Origin: RGIG5612 sp045616165
Lineage (GTDB): Bacteria; Bacillota; Clostridia; Lachnospirales; Lachnospiraceae
Length of the DNA: 64,000 nt
Reading direction: 5' to 3'
Assembly: GCA_045616165.1 (NCBI GenBank)
Contig: JAZLGF010000011.1
Coordinates: forward strand, 28,101 to 92,100
Of the stretch, positions 24,693-34,062 are shown one piece after another. The position numbers were made by a program, and so were the translations under genes. A model generated the notes under the pieces. That model searched no databases and was not told where the DNA came from. It worked only from the letters and a program-made list of their open reading frames with translations. How positions within the stretch are numbered: the first letter of the stretch is position 1; every line of letters begins with the position of its first letter.

Positions 24693-26037
24693 TTTAAAAA
24701 AGTTGATAATATCGTTTGCAATTGCGTTTATAGGAGCACTTTGTTTCTTTGCGATTAATTCGTTTGCGAAACAATTAGAACTTGACGTTAGTGCTAATAA
24801 AGAAAGTCATTGCGAAAAAATAACTGATAATAATTATGAAACAAGTGAAAAATTTGAAGCGGGCACAAAGGTAAATATTAACTCAAAAGAAAACATTGAT
24901 TCTATTTATATTAAATGGGAGCATATTCCAGGTAATTGGACTTTAGAAGTTAATGGACAAAATATCGAATGTGGAACAAATAATTTTCTTCATGAATATG
25001 TTAAGCTTCCTATGCCAACAACACAGGCTGTAATTAACATACCGGATTCCGGAACTGAAATTGCTGATGTTTATGCCTTCTCTGAAGGAGAATTGCCAGG
25101 TTTTGTTCAACAATGGCAACCATCATATAATAAAGCGGATATATTAGTTATTGCGACACATGCAGACGATGATGTTTTGTTTTTTGGACCGCTTATTGAA
25201 ATATATGCGGCTCAAAAAAATGCGAGAGTTCAAGTTGCATTTTTTACCAATATGGAGCTTACTGAAAACAATAGATGCCATGAGCTGCTTGAGGGTCTTT
25301 GGACCATGGGCGTAAAACATTATCCATTTACTATGGGCATTAAAGATGCTTATTCAAAGAGTCTTGATGTAACTTTAGAAAAGCTGAATATGAGTGAAGA
25401 TAAGGCATTAGAGCAGACAGTAAGTGTAATTAGAAGATTTAAGCCACAGGTATTAGTTCTTCATGATGAAAATGGCGAATATGGACATGGTCAGCATATT
25501 CTTTCAAGTAAGCTAGGAAGACAGGCTCTTGATATATGTCCAGATGAAACTAGGTATCTAGATTCTGTAAATAAGTATGGAGTTTGGAATGTTCCGAAAT
25601 GTTATTTGCATTTGTATTCACAAAATGAAATTAGACTAGACGCAAGAGCACCTATTGAAGAATTTGGAGGAAAAACTGCTTTAGATATTGCAAAGGAAGC
25701 TTACCTTAAACATGTGTCGCAGCAAGGACCAGAATTTTTTGTTGACGACGATTATGAATATAGTTGCGTACGTTTCGGATTATTTAGAACCTTAGTAGGA
25801 GAAGATACAGGTAATGACATTTTAGAAAATATTATTACGTATGATGAACAAGAAAGAATTAAAAAAGAGCAAGCTGAAAAAGAAAAAGTACCTAAGAAAG
25901 AGAATAATAAAGTACCTGCATTTGTATGGATTATTATTGCATGTGTAGTACTAGTAGGTGTAATTGTTTTTATAACTATATACTTGATACAGGTCCAAAG
26001 AAGGAAAAAAAGAATAAGATTATGGAAAAGACATTAA
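24679..26037 (+). CDS. Membrane-anchored PIG-L family deacetylase
   Basis: 452 residues. An N-terminal membrane segment (about 8-28) precedes a beta-rich region of ~120 residues and then the PIG-L domain: ATHADDDVLFFGP has the zinc-binding H-x-D-D core, and GEYGHGQH carries the second metal-binding histidines. A C-terminal membrane segment (about 415-440) follows. It should remove N-acetyl groups from GlcNAc-type sugars outside the membrane. It overlaps mobA and the following glycosyltransferase gene, which suggests translational coupling with envelope-glycan genes. Confidence 0.85.
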   Translation: MKIIDLKKLIISFAIAFIGALCFFAINSFAKQLELDVSANKESHCEKITDNNYETSEKFEAGTKVNINSKENIDSIYIKWEHIPGNWTLEVNGQNIECGTNNFLHEYVKLPMPTTQAVINIPDSGTEIADVYAFSEGELPGFVQQWQPSYNKADILVIATHADDDVLFFGPLIEIYAAQKNARVQVAFFTNMELTENNRCHELLEGLWTMGVKHYPFTMGIKDAYSKSLDVTLEKLNMSEDKALEQTVSVIRRFKPQVLVLHDENGEYGHGQHILSSKLGRQALDICPDETRYLDSVNKYGVWNVPKCYLHLYSQNEIRLDARAPIEEFGGKTALDIAKEAYLKHVSQQGPEFFVDDDYEYSCVRFGLFRTLVGEDTGNDILENIITYDEQERIKKEQAEKEKVPKKENNKVPAFVWIIIACVVLVGVIVFITIYLIQVQRRKKRIRLWKRH

Positions 26038-27110
26038 AAAATGCAATTATATTGCCGGTGTTAAATCCGGATATCAAGTTCACAAATTTTGTGAATGAAT
26101 TAATTGCGAATGATTTTAAGGACATAATAGTTATTAATGATGGTAGTGCAGAAGATTATGATGAAATCTTTTTAGCAGCTGCCCAAAATAAACAAGTAAC
26201 ACTCCTTAAACATGAAGTTAATAAAGGTAAAGGCGCCGCACTAAAAACTGCGTTTTCATATCTTTTTGAAAACAGAAAAGATATAGATTATGCAGTAACA
26301 TGTGATGGAGACGGACAACATACAGTTAATTCAATCAAAAACTGTATTGTTTCTTATAAACTTAAGCCGGGTAGTGTTATCATAGGTGGAAGAGATTTTA
26401 ATTCACCTAATGTACCAACAAAGAATAAAATTGGAAATAAAATTTCAAGTAAGGTGTTTAAGTTCGCATGCGGAATCGAACTCAAAGATACCCAAACAGG
26501 ACTTAGAATTATACCGTCAGAATGGTTCGAGAATTTTTCGAAAATAAAAGGTGATAGATATGAGTACGAAACAAATATGCTCATTGAAATTGTTAATAAA
26601 AAAATCCCTTATTACGAAGAACCAATTGAAACAATTTATATTGATGATAATGCGTCATCGCACTTTAATAAAATTACAGATTCGATTAGAATATATGTAA
26701 TAGTATTAAGCTATTTTCTAAAATTTGCACTTAGCTCTATTATCTCATGGAGTTCGGATATAGCGATATACGCTATTTTGCAAGCTATATTAGAACATAA
26801 TAAAGTTAATGCGGGATTACAGGTACTTATTTGTACAGTCGTATCTAGAGTTATATCATCGTTTGTAAACTATATGATAAACAGAAACGGAGTATTCAAG
26901 TCTACAGACGGTGTACAAAAAACATTGTTCAGGTATTATATTTTGGCATTTTGCCAGATGCTTGCATCTTACCTTTTGGTAGCATTCTTCACAAATATTA
27001 TGCATGCAAGTGGAGTGCTTGAATTATTAGTAAAATGTATAGTTGATCTTTTCTTGTTTTTCTTTAGCTATAACATTCAAAGAAAAGTTATATTTAAAAA
27101 TAAAAAGTAG
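26022..27110 (+). CDS. GT2 glycosyltransferase fused to a GtrA-like membrane domain
   Basis: 362 residues from the ATG at 26022; upstream codons in the same frame lie inside the PIG-L gene and are unlikely to be used. Residues 1-220 are a GT2 domain of the dolichyl/polyprenyl-phosphate type (VINDGSAED, CDGDGQHT as the DxD region, KDTQTGLRIIP). Residues 225-360 hold four membrane segments of a GtrA/DPMS-like flippase. It likely makes and helps translocate an undecaprenyl-phosphate-linked sugar. It overlaps PIG-L by 16 bases. Confidence 0.88.
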   Translation: MEKTLKNAIILPVLNPDIKFTNFVNELIANDFKDIIVINDGSAEDYDEIFLAAAQNKQVTLLKHEVNKGKGAALKTAFSYLFENRKDIDYAVTCDGDGQHTVNSIKNCIVSYKLKPGSVIIGGRDFNSPNVPTKNKIGNKISSKVFKFACGIELKDTQTGLRIIPSEWFENFSKIKGDRYEYETNMLIEIVNKKIPYYEEPIETIYIDDNASSHFNKITDSIRIYVIVLSYFLKFALSSIISWSSDIAIYAILQAILEHNKVNAGLQVLICTVVSRVISSFVNYMINRNGVFKSTDGVQKTLFRYYILAFCQMLASYLLVAFFTNIMHASGVLELLVKCIVDLFLFFFSYNIQRKVIFKNKK

Positions 27111-27125
27111 AGAAAACGGTGAAAA

Positions 27126-28412
27126 ATGGAAAAAAGACGTCGTAGAAGAACAAAATCTGGAAGAAGATTAAAACCAGGAATATTAATAGTAATAGTAGCG
27201 GTTTTGATAGTAGCAGTTGTGGCTATTTTGGTTGTTACTAATAATAAAAAAGGACCTGATGTTCAAAAAGTAGTTATGCCAGAACCTCAGGTTGTAGCAA
27301 CAGCAACAATTGGAGCTACTGGAGATATTTTAATTCATGATCCTATACTAAGTACAGTTCAAGGCGATGGGTATAACTTTGAACCTTGCTTTAGTCTTGT
27401 TGCACCTTATTATTCACAATTGGATTTAATGATTGCGAACTTAGAGGTTACATGTGGCGGTGAAGAATATGGAAGTTATTGTGGTTATCCTATCTTTAAT
27501 TGTCCGGATACAATAGTAACTGCGCTAAAAAATGCAGGTGTAGACGTTTGCCTTACAGCAAATAATCATGCTTACGATACAGGCTATGATGGAATGCTTA
27601 GAACATTAGATATTGTAAACAATAATGGACTTGGACATTTAGGAACAAGACAGACTAATACAGAACCATTCGTTATGATTAAGCAAATTAATGGAATTAA
27701 AATAGGAATGGTAAATTATACATATGATACAAGGCCTTACCCAGAAGCGCAGAAATCATTAAATGGGATAACTATGCGTGATGAAGCTCAGGATTTAGTA
27801 AATAGCTTTTGTTATGATGATTTAGATACATTATATAAAAATATAAAAGATGACCTTTATCATATGGATATGGTTGGGGTTGATGCAAAAATTGTTTTCA
27901 TACATTGGGGAAATGAATATACAGATGAACCTAATTCGTATGAAGAAGAAATTAGTCAGCAAATATGCGAACTTGGAGCTGATGTGATTATAGGCGGACA
28001 TCCACATGTTATTCAAGAATATAGAACATTAAAATCTAGTTCGGGTCATGAATGTATGTGTCTTTATTCAATGGGCAACGAAATCTCAAACCAACGTGCA
28101 TATATCATGGATGAAGATGGAAATAGAGGTTATACAGAGGATGGTTTGATTTTTGAACTTACACTTTCAAAATTTAATAATGGAAAATCAAAAATCACAG
28201 GATTAAAAATTATTCCTACCTGGGTTCAACTTATCGGAGGACAGTATAAGATTATAGCATTAGATAATGAGAAAAGTTCATCAGAGTGGGGCAGTGATGA
28301 TCCAGGCGCAGCAAGAGCTTCTTATGAGAGAACATTAGGAAGATTAAGCAATGAATATAATGCTTTTAGAATCAAAAAGAATCAAAGCGAAGAACCTAAA
28401 AGTGTTAATTAA
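27126..28412 (+). CDS. CapA/PgsA-like metallophosphatase-fold protein
   Basis: 428 residues. A basic N-terminus and one membrane segment (about 20-40) anchor it outside. The CapA domain shows TIGATGDILIHDP, IANLEVTCGG, LTANNHAYDTG, FIHWGNEY and IGGHPHVIQ, the metal-ligand pattern of the calcineurin-like fold. CapA-type proteins take part in poly-gamma-glutamate or capsule handling; no PgsB/PgsC partners are present, so polymer type is unknown. It follows the GT2-GtrA gene by 15 bases. Confidence 0.9.
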   Translation: MEKRRRRRTKSGRRLKPGILIVIVAVLIVAVVAILVVTNNKKGPDVQKVVMPEPQVVATATIGATGDILIHDPILSTVQGDGYNFEPCFSLVAPYYSQLDLMIANLEVTCGGEEYGSYCGYPIFNCPDTIVTALKNAGVDVCLTANNHAYDTGYDGMLRTLDIVNNNGLGHLGTRQTNTEPFVMIKQINGIKIGMVNYTYDTRPYPEAQKSLNGITMRDEAQDLVNSFCYDDLDTLYKNIKDDLYHMDMVGVDAKIVFIHWGNEYTDEPNSYEEEISQQICELGADVIIGGHPHVIQEYRTLKSSSGHECMCLYSMGNEISNQRAYIMDEDGNRGYTEDGLIFELTLSKFNNGKSKITGLKIIPTWVQLIGGQYKIIALDNEKSSSEWGSDDPGAARASYERTLGRLSNEYNAFRIKKNQSEEPKSVN

Positions 28413-28446
28413 ATAGTTAAAACTAGCAAAAAAATGGGATGGGAAA

Positions 28447-29907
28447 ATGAAAATAGGATTTGACAACGACAAGTATATAAAACTACAAAGTGAGCATATT
28501 ATCGAAAGAATCTCAAAGTTTGATAACAAGCTTTACTTAGAATTTGGCGGAAAACTTTTTGATGATCTTCATGCGTCAAGAGTTCTTCCAGGATTTCATG
28601 CCGATAGTAAATTGCAAATGTTATTACAATTAGTTGATAAGGCAGAAATCGTAATGGTTGTTAGTGCGGAAGATATCGAGCATAACAAGATTAGAGAAGA
28701 CTTAGGTATAACTTATGATATAGACGTTTTAAGACTTGTTGATGAGTATAGAAATAAAGGGCTATACGTTAGCAGTGTTGTAATCACAAAGTTTGCAGGC
28801 CAAAGAAGTGTTCTGCATTTTGAAGAAAAATTAGAAAAACATAATCTTAAAGTTTATCATCATTTTCTTATTCCAGGTTATCCCGCAGATGTTCAAGGAG
28901 TTATTAGTGATGAAGGTTATGGAAAAAATGATTATATTGAAACTACCAGACCATTAATCGTTGTTACCGCTCCGGGACCAGGCTCGGGAAAAATGAGTAC
29001 ATGTTTATCTCAGCTTTATCATGAACATAAGCGCGGAATTAACGCTGGATATGCAAAATTTGAAACATTCCCAATCTGGAATCTTCCACTTGATCACCCA
29101 GTTAATTTAGCATATGAAGCAGCAACAGCAGACTTAAATGATATAAACATGATTGATCCATATCACCTTAAAGCATATGGAGAAACGACAGTAAACTACA
29201 ATAGAGATGTTGAAATATTCCCTGTAGTAAATGCTATGTTTGAGGAAATATATGGTAAAAGTCCATATAAATCGCCTACAGACATGGGAGTTAATATGGT
29301 AGGAAATTGCATCACTGATGACGAAGCATGCCAAGAAGCAGCAAGACAGGAAATAATTAGAAGATATTTTAAGGCATTAGTAGGTGTTGCTGATGGCAAA
29401 AAAGAAATAGACGAAGTAAATAAAATTAAAGTTTTGATGAGCCAGGAAAATTTGGATGTTACGGAAAGGAAAGTTGTAAAAGCAGCAAGAGAACGTGCTG
29501 AGCAAACTGGGGAAGTAGCAACAGCAATTGAACTGGCAGACGGAACAATTATTACAGGAAAAACTGGAGAACTTTTAGGAGCCAGTGCTGCATGTTTAAT
29601 AAAAGCACTAAAACATTTAGCAAACATACCAAAAGAAACACCGGTTCTTTCACCAGAATGTATTGAACCTATTCAAAAATTAAAAACAAATTATTTAGGA
29701 AGTAGAAATCCAAGATTACATCCAGATGAATTTTTAGTAGCTCTTTCTACTAATGCATCAACAGATAGCATGGCAGAACTTACATTAGAACAGCTTCCAA
29801 AATTAAATGGATGCTCAGTTCACACAACAGCGGCTCTTTCGGCAATTGATAGACGAACATTCAAAAGATTAGAATGTGATTTAACATACGAACCAAAGGA
29901 ATTATAA
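28447..29907 (+). CDS. DUF1846 family protein
   Basis: 486 residues, the standard length for DUF1846. The signature segments IVVTAPGPGSGKMSTCLSQ (about residues 176-194, a Walker-A-like nucleotide loop) and HPVNLAYEAATADLND are present. The family is widespread in Firmicutes and Actinobacteria and its biochemical function is not established; a kinase or synthetase-like activity has been proposed. It ends one base before the transporter gene, so the two are probably made together. Confidence 0.9.
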   Translation: MKIGFDNDKYIKLQSEHIIERISKFDNKLYLEFGGKLFDDLHASRVLPGFHADSKLQMLLQLVDKAEIVMVVSAEDIEHNKIREDLGITYDIDVLRLVDEYRNKGLYVSSVVITKFAGQRSVLHFEEKLEKHNLKVYHHFLIPGYPADVQGVISDEGYGKNDYIETTRPLIVVTAPGPGSGKMSTCLSQLYHEHKRGINAGYAKFETFPIWNLPLDHPVNLAYEAATADLNDINMIDPYHLKAYGETTVNYNRDVEIFPVVNAMFEEIYGKSPYKSPTDMGVNMVGNCITDDEACQEAARQEIIRRYFKALVGVADGKKEIDEVNKIKVLMSQENLDVTERKVVKAARERAEQTGEVATAIELADGTIITGKTGELLGASAACLIKALKHLANIPKETPVLSPECIEPIQKLKTNYLGSRNPRLHPDEFLVALSTNASTDSMAELTLEQLPKLNGCSVHTTAALSAIDRRTFKRLECDLTYEPKEL

Positions 29908-29908
29908 G

Positions 29909-31477
29909 ATGGAAATATTAAAACTTACTAACGAAAATATTGATATTATTTCAGAAAAAATAGGCGATGTCTATGCGAGCGCAGGCTGTACTAAAAAAGA
30001 ATGCTTTAGAGCTAAACTTTTATTAGAAGAGTCTCTTTTGAAATATCAAGCAAGATTTGGTGAAGATACAGAACTTTATTATCGTTCTTATAAAATCTTT
30101 GGACAATTAAGATTTACAATAAGAATTAGAACAGCGTCTTTTGATCCATTTACCTTAGAAGAAAATCCAATGGCGTTTATGCTTCAATCGGTTATGTCCA
30201 GCTTTGAAAACGGAATGCCAACATGGAAGTATAAAAATCTAGAAAACGAAATCGTTTTTGTTATTCGTAAAAAAGCAACTTTAAATAGTGTTACAAAAAT
30301 TCTCATAGCGCTTGTTATAGCAATCGTTGCCGGAATCATTGCAAGACTAGTTATTCCGGGGGAGGCAATGCATATTATTGTTGCTGATTACCTAGATCCG
30401 ATTTCTAATGCATATGCGGGAATGTTCTGCGTTATGGCTGTGCTTTTGACATTCTTTGCAATTTCAACCAGTATCGTACATATAGGAGACATGGCAGCAG
30501 TTGGCGCAATTGGCGGAAAAACTATGAAGAGATATTTACTTATTTCTGCTTTAGCCGCAATTATTCTAACAGCACCATTACTTTTTATGGTTAACACAAG
30601 CAGTTCAGGTCAGATGTCAGTTACAGCAAAATCTATTTATGATATTTTAGTTGGCTTTTTACCACAAAATATTGTTGCACCATTTCTTGATTTCAATTCA
30701 ATTCATATTATGATAATTGGTGCGATGTTTGGATTTTCGCTTTTGACGTTAGGACAAAAAGGAGAGACTGTTTCAAAATTCTTTGATGAATGTAACCTTG
30801 TTGCAATTTATACAAACAATTTTTTGAATAGATTTATATGCTTTTATGCAGCAATAAAACTTTTTAATATTATTACGGATAGTGATTTTTCCCAGCTTGC
30901 CAGTGCAGGAAAAATGCTCATTTATATCATTGCGGCTGAATTCATTCTTTTGGTATTTTATTCTGTATATACGTGTCTTAAAACAAAAAGGAAATTTAAG
31001 GATTATGCGAAGAGTGTTTTACCAGCATCACTAGTTTGCCTTACATCAGCTAGTTTCGGCGCATCGTTTAGCACAATTTTTGATTCAATGTTGGACGCAG
31101 ATGTTGAGGTTAATACACTTAACCTTTCAGTCAATTTAGGAAGTGTTTTCTTCCAACCGGCTTATACAATCGTATTTATTTTCTCGTCACTATTTATGGC
31201 AAATCAATACGGAGTACAAATTTCAGTAGTATGGATAATAACAGCAATCATTCTTTCAATCATATTTGTTGGAACAATGCCTAATGTACCGGGTGCATCG
31301 ATCGCAGTAATTACACTTTTGTATTCACAACTTGGAATTCCGGCAGAAGGTTTAGCGCTTGTTATCGCAATCAACGCAATCTTACAGTTTGTTACAGTAG
31401 CAGTTGATATGTGGTGCTTACAAAGTGAAATTCTTTGCATAGATTATTCAACTAAAAAGAAACTTATTAAAGGATAA
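29909..31477 (+). CDS. DAACS dicarboxylate/amino-acid:cation symporter with extra N-terminal domain
   Basis: 522 residues. The C-terminal ~390 residues have the eight-segment DAACS fold with VPGASIAVITLL in the substrate region (HP2-TM8) and SASFGASFSTIFDS in HP1-like position. Typical family members are ~400-430 residues. About 130 soluble residues precede the first membrane span (near 131), with CFRAKLLLEESLLKY and FTIRIRTASFDPF, reminiscent of the histidine-kinase-type ATPase N-box region (inference). A sensory or regulatory role of this domain is possible. Start follows the DUF1846 stop by one base. Confidence 0.83.
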   Translation: MEILKLTNENIDIISEKIGDVYASAGCTKKECFRAKLLLEESLLKYQARFGEDTELYYRSYKIFGQLRFTIRIRTASFDPFTLEENPMAFMLQSVMSSFENGMPTWKYKNLENEIVFVIRKKATLNSVTKILIALVIAIVAGIIARLVIPGEAMHIIVADYLDPISNAYAGMFCVMAVLLTFFAISTSIVHIGDMAAVGAIGGKTMKRYLLISALAAIILTAPLLFMVNTSSSGQMSVTAKSIYDILVGFLPQNIVAPFLDFNSIHIMIIGAMFGFSLLTLGQKGETVSKFFDECNLVAIYTNNFLNRFICFYAAIKLFNIITDSDFSQLASAGKMLIYIIAAEFILLVFYSVYTCLKTKRKFKDYAKSVLPASLVCLTSASFGASFSTIFDSMLDADVEVNTLNLSVNLGSVFFQPAYTIVFIFSSLFMANQYGVQISVVWIITAIILSIIFVGTMPNVPGASIAVITLLYSQLGIPAEGLALVIAINAILQFVTVAVDMWCLQSEILCIDYSTKKKLIKG

Positions 31478-31494
31478 ATGATATAATTTTAATG

Positions 31495-32400
31495 TTAGAA
31501 ATTCCAACGGCCTGATGCTCCACATGGTAGTGTCAGGCCATTTGATTTTACAGGAAGTCCAACTTCATCGGAACATACTTTTCCTCCACGAGGAGCGCTA
31601 ATTACGCTTTCAAGCATGTATGTAAGAACTGCAGGCTGTAGTCCGGTAGTATAAGAGTTGATTAAGAAAAATAGAGCATCATCTTTTAATATCTGGTTAC
31701 AAAGCTTAATAAAATCAAAAATATTATCTTCAATTTTCCAAATCTCTCCTTTAGGACCTCGGCCGTAGCTAGGAGGGTCCATGATGATTGCATCATATTT
31801 ATTTCCACGTCTTATTTCGCGTTCAACAAATTTCTGACAATCGTCAACAAGCCATCTTGTAAGAGATTCATCAATATTAGAATCTTTTGCATTCTCTTTA
31901 GCCCAGTTAACCATTCCCTTAGAAGCGTCTACATGCGTAACATGGGCACCTGCTTTAGCACATGCACATGTAGCTCCGCCAGTATAAGCGAAAAGATTTA
32001 ATACTTTAATTTCTTTTGCGCCTTCTTTTAGTTTGTTTGCAATCAAAGCCGCAGCCCATTCCCAGTTTGCTGCCTGCTCAGGGAAAAGCCCAGTATGCTT
32101 AAAACTAAAAGGCTTTAAGTTGAACGTTAGGGTAGAGTCTAAATCCAAATCAGAAAGGGATTTGATTTCATAATTAATTTTCCATTGATTTGGTAAATCG
32201 AAAAATTCCCATTCACCACCGCCTTTGTTTGAACGATGGTAATGGGCATTTATTTTTTTCCATTCAAGGATTTGCTTAGGAGTAGTCCAAATAACCTGAG
32301 GGTCAGGACGAAGGAGAATATAATCTCCCCATTTTTCAAGCTTTTCGCCTGAAGAAGTATCTAAAACTGTATAATCTTTCCAATTATCAGCTAAATACAT
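31495..32400 (-). CDS. SAM-dependent class I methyltransferase, RlmI/COG1092-like
   Basis: 301 residues. Motif I is VLNLFAYTGGATCACAKAG, motif II VTHVDASKGMVNWAKEN and the catalytic motif MDPPSYGRG, as in rRNA cytosine-C5/RlmI-like methyltransferases. The N-terminal PUA domain of full-length RlmI is not present, so it is a short form. It most likely methylates 23S rRNA in the cytosol. Its ATG overlaps the stop of the DUF1292 gene (TAATG), so translation is coupled. Only 17 bases separate it from the convergent transporter gene. Confidence 0.85.
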   Translation of the reverse strand: MYLADNWKDYTVLDTSSGEKLEKWGDYILLRPDPQVIWTTPKQILEWKKINAHYHRSNKGGGEWEFFDLPNQWKINYEIKSLSDLDLDSTLTFNLKPFSFKHTGLFPEQAANWEWAAALIANKLKEGAKEIKVLNLFAYTGGATCACAKAGAHVTHVDASKGMVNWAKENAKDSNIDESLTRWLVDDCQKFVEREIRRGNKYDAIIMDPPSYGRGPKGEIWKIEDNIFDFIKLCNQILKDDALFFLINSYTTGLQPAVLTYMLESVISAPRGGKVCSDEVGLPVKSNGLTLPCGASGRWNF

Positions 32401-32693
32401 TATTTTTCTTCACTCATTTCGCTTTCAGTTTCTTCAACGATTCTTTCGAATTCTTTAGCAACGAGGTCAAATTCCTCATCAGATTCAATATCTAAGAATT
32501 CAAATTCATCATTTTCAAGCTCGTTGTAAACGAAAAGGAAAACATCATCAGCTTCTTCATCAACAGGAACAAGTGCAACATAGTCTTTTCCGTTAACATC
32601 AAAGATAAATAATGGTTCAGCTTCAACCTTCTCATCATTATCAAATTCAAGTGTAATTGTTATGTTTTCTTCGTTCTTTTCAATATCTGACAT
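32400..32693 (-). CDS. DUF1292 family acidic protein
   Basis: 97 residues, very acidic. ITLEFDNDEKVEAEPLFIF followed by YVALVPVDE and VFLFVYNELEN is the DUF1292 pattern (YrzB-like). Function of the family is unknown; it commonly sits beside RNA or ribosome-linked genes in Firmicutes. GGAGG lies upstream of its ATG. It is divergent from the butyrate kinase gene, sharing a 115-base spacer. Confidence 0.88.
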   Translation of the reverse strand: MSDIEKNEENITITLEFDNDEKVEAEPLFIFDVNGKDYVALVPVDEEADDVFLFVYNELENDEFEFLDIESDEEFDLVAKEFERIVEETESEMSEEK

Positions 32694-32773
32694 TTTCTTG
32701 TCCTCCGATAAATTAATATGCCATTATTTTAACTTAAATACGCTATTTTGTACATAAAAAAGGCAATATAGTG

Positions 32774-32779
32774 TATAAT
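32774..32779 (+). promoter_or_regulatory. Probable -10 box of the butyrate kinase gene
   Basis: TATAAT lies 29 bases before the ATG at 32809. A matching -35 box at normal spacing is weak (TACATA at 32751-32756). Confidence 0.4.
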
Positions 32780-32808
32780 AAAGTCAAATAAAATTTTGGA
32801 GGACAAAA

Positions 32809-33924
32809 ATGGGAAATTATAAAGTACTTGCTATTAACCCGGGAAGCACATCTACAAAAGTTGCTGTTTTTAAGGGCGAAGAAAAACTTTTTTCAGAGAA
32901 TGTTGGACATGCAGCGGAAGACCTTGCAAAGTTCAAAGAAGTTTCAGACCAATTAGAATATCGTTTTGAACTTATCGATGGAATGCTTAAGGAAAACAAT
33001 ATTGATGTTAGTGATTTAGACGCTGTTGTAGGACGTGGTGGCGGACTTATGGCGTCTGAAGGTGGTGTATATGAAATTAATGACGTTTTATATGACCATG
33101 CTGTAAGAGGAGCTAACGGAGTACAGCACCCAGCACAATTAGGACCACAAATTGCTAAAAGATTTGCTGACAAAGTTGGATGCAGAGCTTTCGTAGTTAA
33201 CCCACCTGATACAGACGAATTCTGTGACGTTGCTAGAATGACAGGTATTAAAGGCGTTATTAGAAGTTCACATATCCATGCGTTAAATCAAAAAGAAACC
33301 GCAATCGTTCATTCAAAGAAGAACGGTGTTAAGTATGAAGATATGAACTATATCGTTTGCCATATTGGTGGCGGAACTTCTATCGCAGCTCATCAAAAAG
33401 GCAAAATGATTGATGGAAACGATATCGTAGCTGGAGACGGACCTATGACACCTACTCGTAGTGGTAGCGTTCCTGTAGCTGAACTCGTTACATATATCTT
33501 TGATAACAACCTTGATAAGAAAACTGCTAAAGCGTTAGCTACTAAGACTGGCGGATTTGTAGATCTTCTTGGTACATCAGACGCTAGAGATGTTACAAAG
33601 ATGGCAGCAGAAGGCAATGAATTTGCAGCGCTTGTTTGGGATGCAATGATTTACCAGATTATTAAACAAGTTGGTGCTATGGCAGCGGCTATGCATGGTA
33701 AAGTAGATGCAATCCTTATGGGCGGTGGAATGGTTCATGATAAAGGCCTTGTAGAAAAGGTAACAGAAGCTTGCTCTTTCATCGCTCCGGTATTTGCTTA
33801 CCCAGGCGAATTCGAGATGGAAGCTATGGCTTCAGGCGCAACCAGAGTACTTGACGGCGAAGAAGAAGTTAAGACATACACAGGCGAGTTAAATTACGAT
33901 CCTAAGAAATTTAAGGGTGAGTGA
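32809..33924 (+). CDS. buk: Butyrate kinase
   Basis: 371 residues, family-standard. NPGSTSTKVAVF forms the N-terminal phosphate loop; DAVVGRGGGL keeps the conserved arginine (about residue 76); HIGGGTSIAAHQKGK, GDGPMTPTRSG and ILMGGGMVHD complete the ASKHA domains. It interconverts butyryl phosphate plus ADP with butyrate plus ATP in the cytosol, the last step of one butyrate-forming route. Phosphotransbutyrylase is not in the window. TTGGAGGAC is a strong ribosome site, and a strong terminator makes it a monocistronic unit. Confidence 0.92.
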   Translation: MGNYKVLAINPGSTSTKVAVFKGEEKLFSENVGHAAEDLAKFKEVSDQLEYRFELIDGMLKENNIDVSDLDAVVGRGGGLMASEGGVYEINDVLYDHAVRGANGVQHPAQLGPQIAKRFADKVGCRAFVVNPPDTDEFCDVARMTGIKGVIRSSHIHALNQKETAIVHSKKNGVKYEDMNYIVCHIGGGTSIAAHQKGKMIDGNDIVAGDGPMTPTRSGSVPVAELVTYIFDNNLDKKTAKALATKTGGFVDLLGTSDARDVTKMAAEGNEFAALVWDAMIYQIIKQVGAMAAAMHGKVDAILMGGGMVHDKGLVEKVTEACSFIAPVFAYPGEFEMEAMASGATRVLDGEEEVKTYTGELNYDPKKFKGE

Positions 33925-33942
33925 ACCTAATAAAAAATAACT

Positions 33943-33983
33943 AAAAAGCCTAGTTTAGTTTTGTACTGAATTAGGCTTTTTTT
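33943..33983 (+). terminator. Intrinsic terminator after butyrate kinase
   Basis: AAGCCTAGTTTAGT pairs with ACTGAATTAGGCTT (two U-G pairs) across a TTTGT loop, followed by seven T. The A-run on the left side makes it potentially bidirectional. Confidence 0.9.
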
Positions 33984-34006
33984 ATTGTCTATTGTTGCTT
34001 TATTTG

Positions 34007-34015
34007 TGGTATAAT
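34007..34015 (+). promoter_or_regulatory. Extended -10 promoter of the polysaccharide locus
   Basis: TGGTATAAT at 34007-34015, with TTGTCT at 33985-33990 as a distant -35 candidate (19-base spacer). It is the only convincing promoter ahead of the run of genes from 34063 to 48062. Confidence 0.55.
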
Positions 34016-34062
34016 TTAATATCTATGACTATGTGTAAAAATAGGAGAAAAGAGGAATTTTT

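Noticed and set aside
29134..29627. Antisense open frames within the DUF1846 gene
   Set aside because: They lie in other frames of a well-supported gene and show no independent signals.
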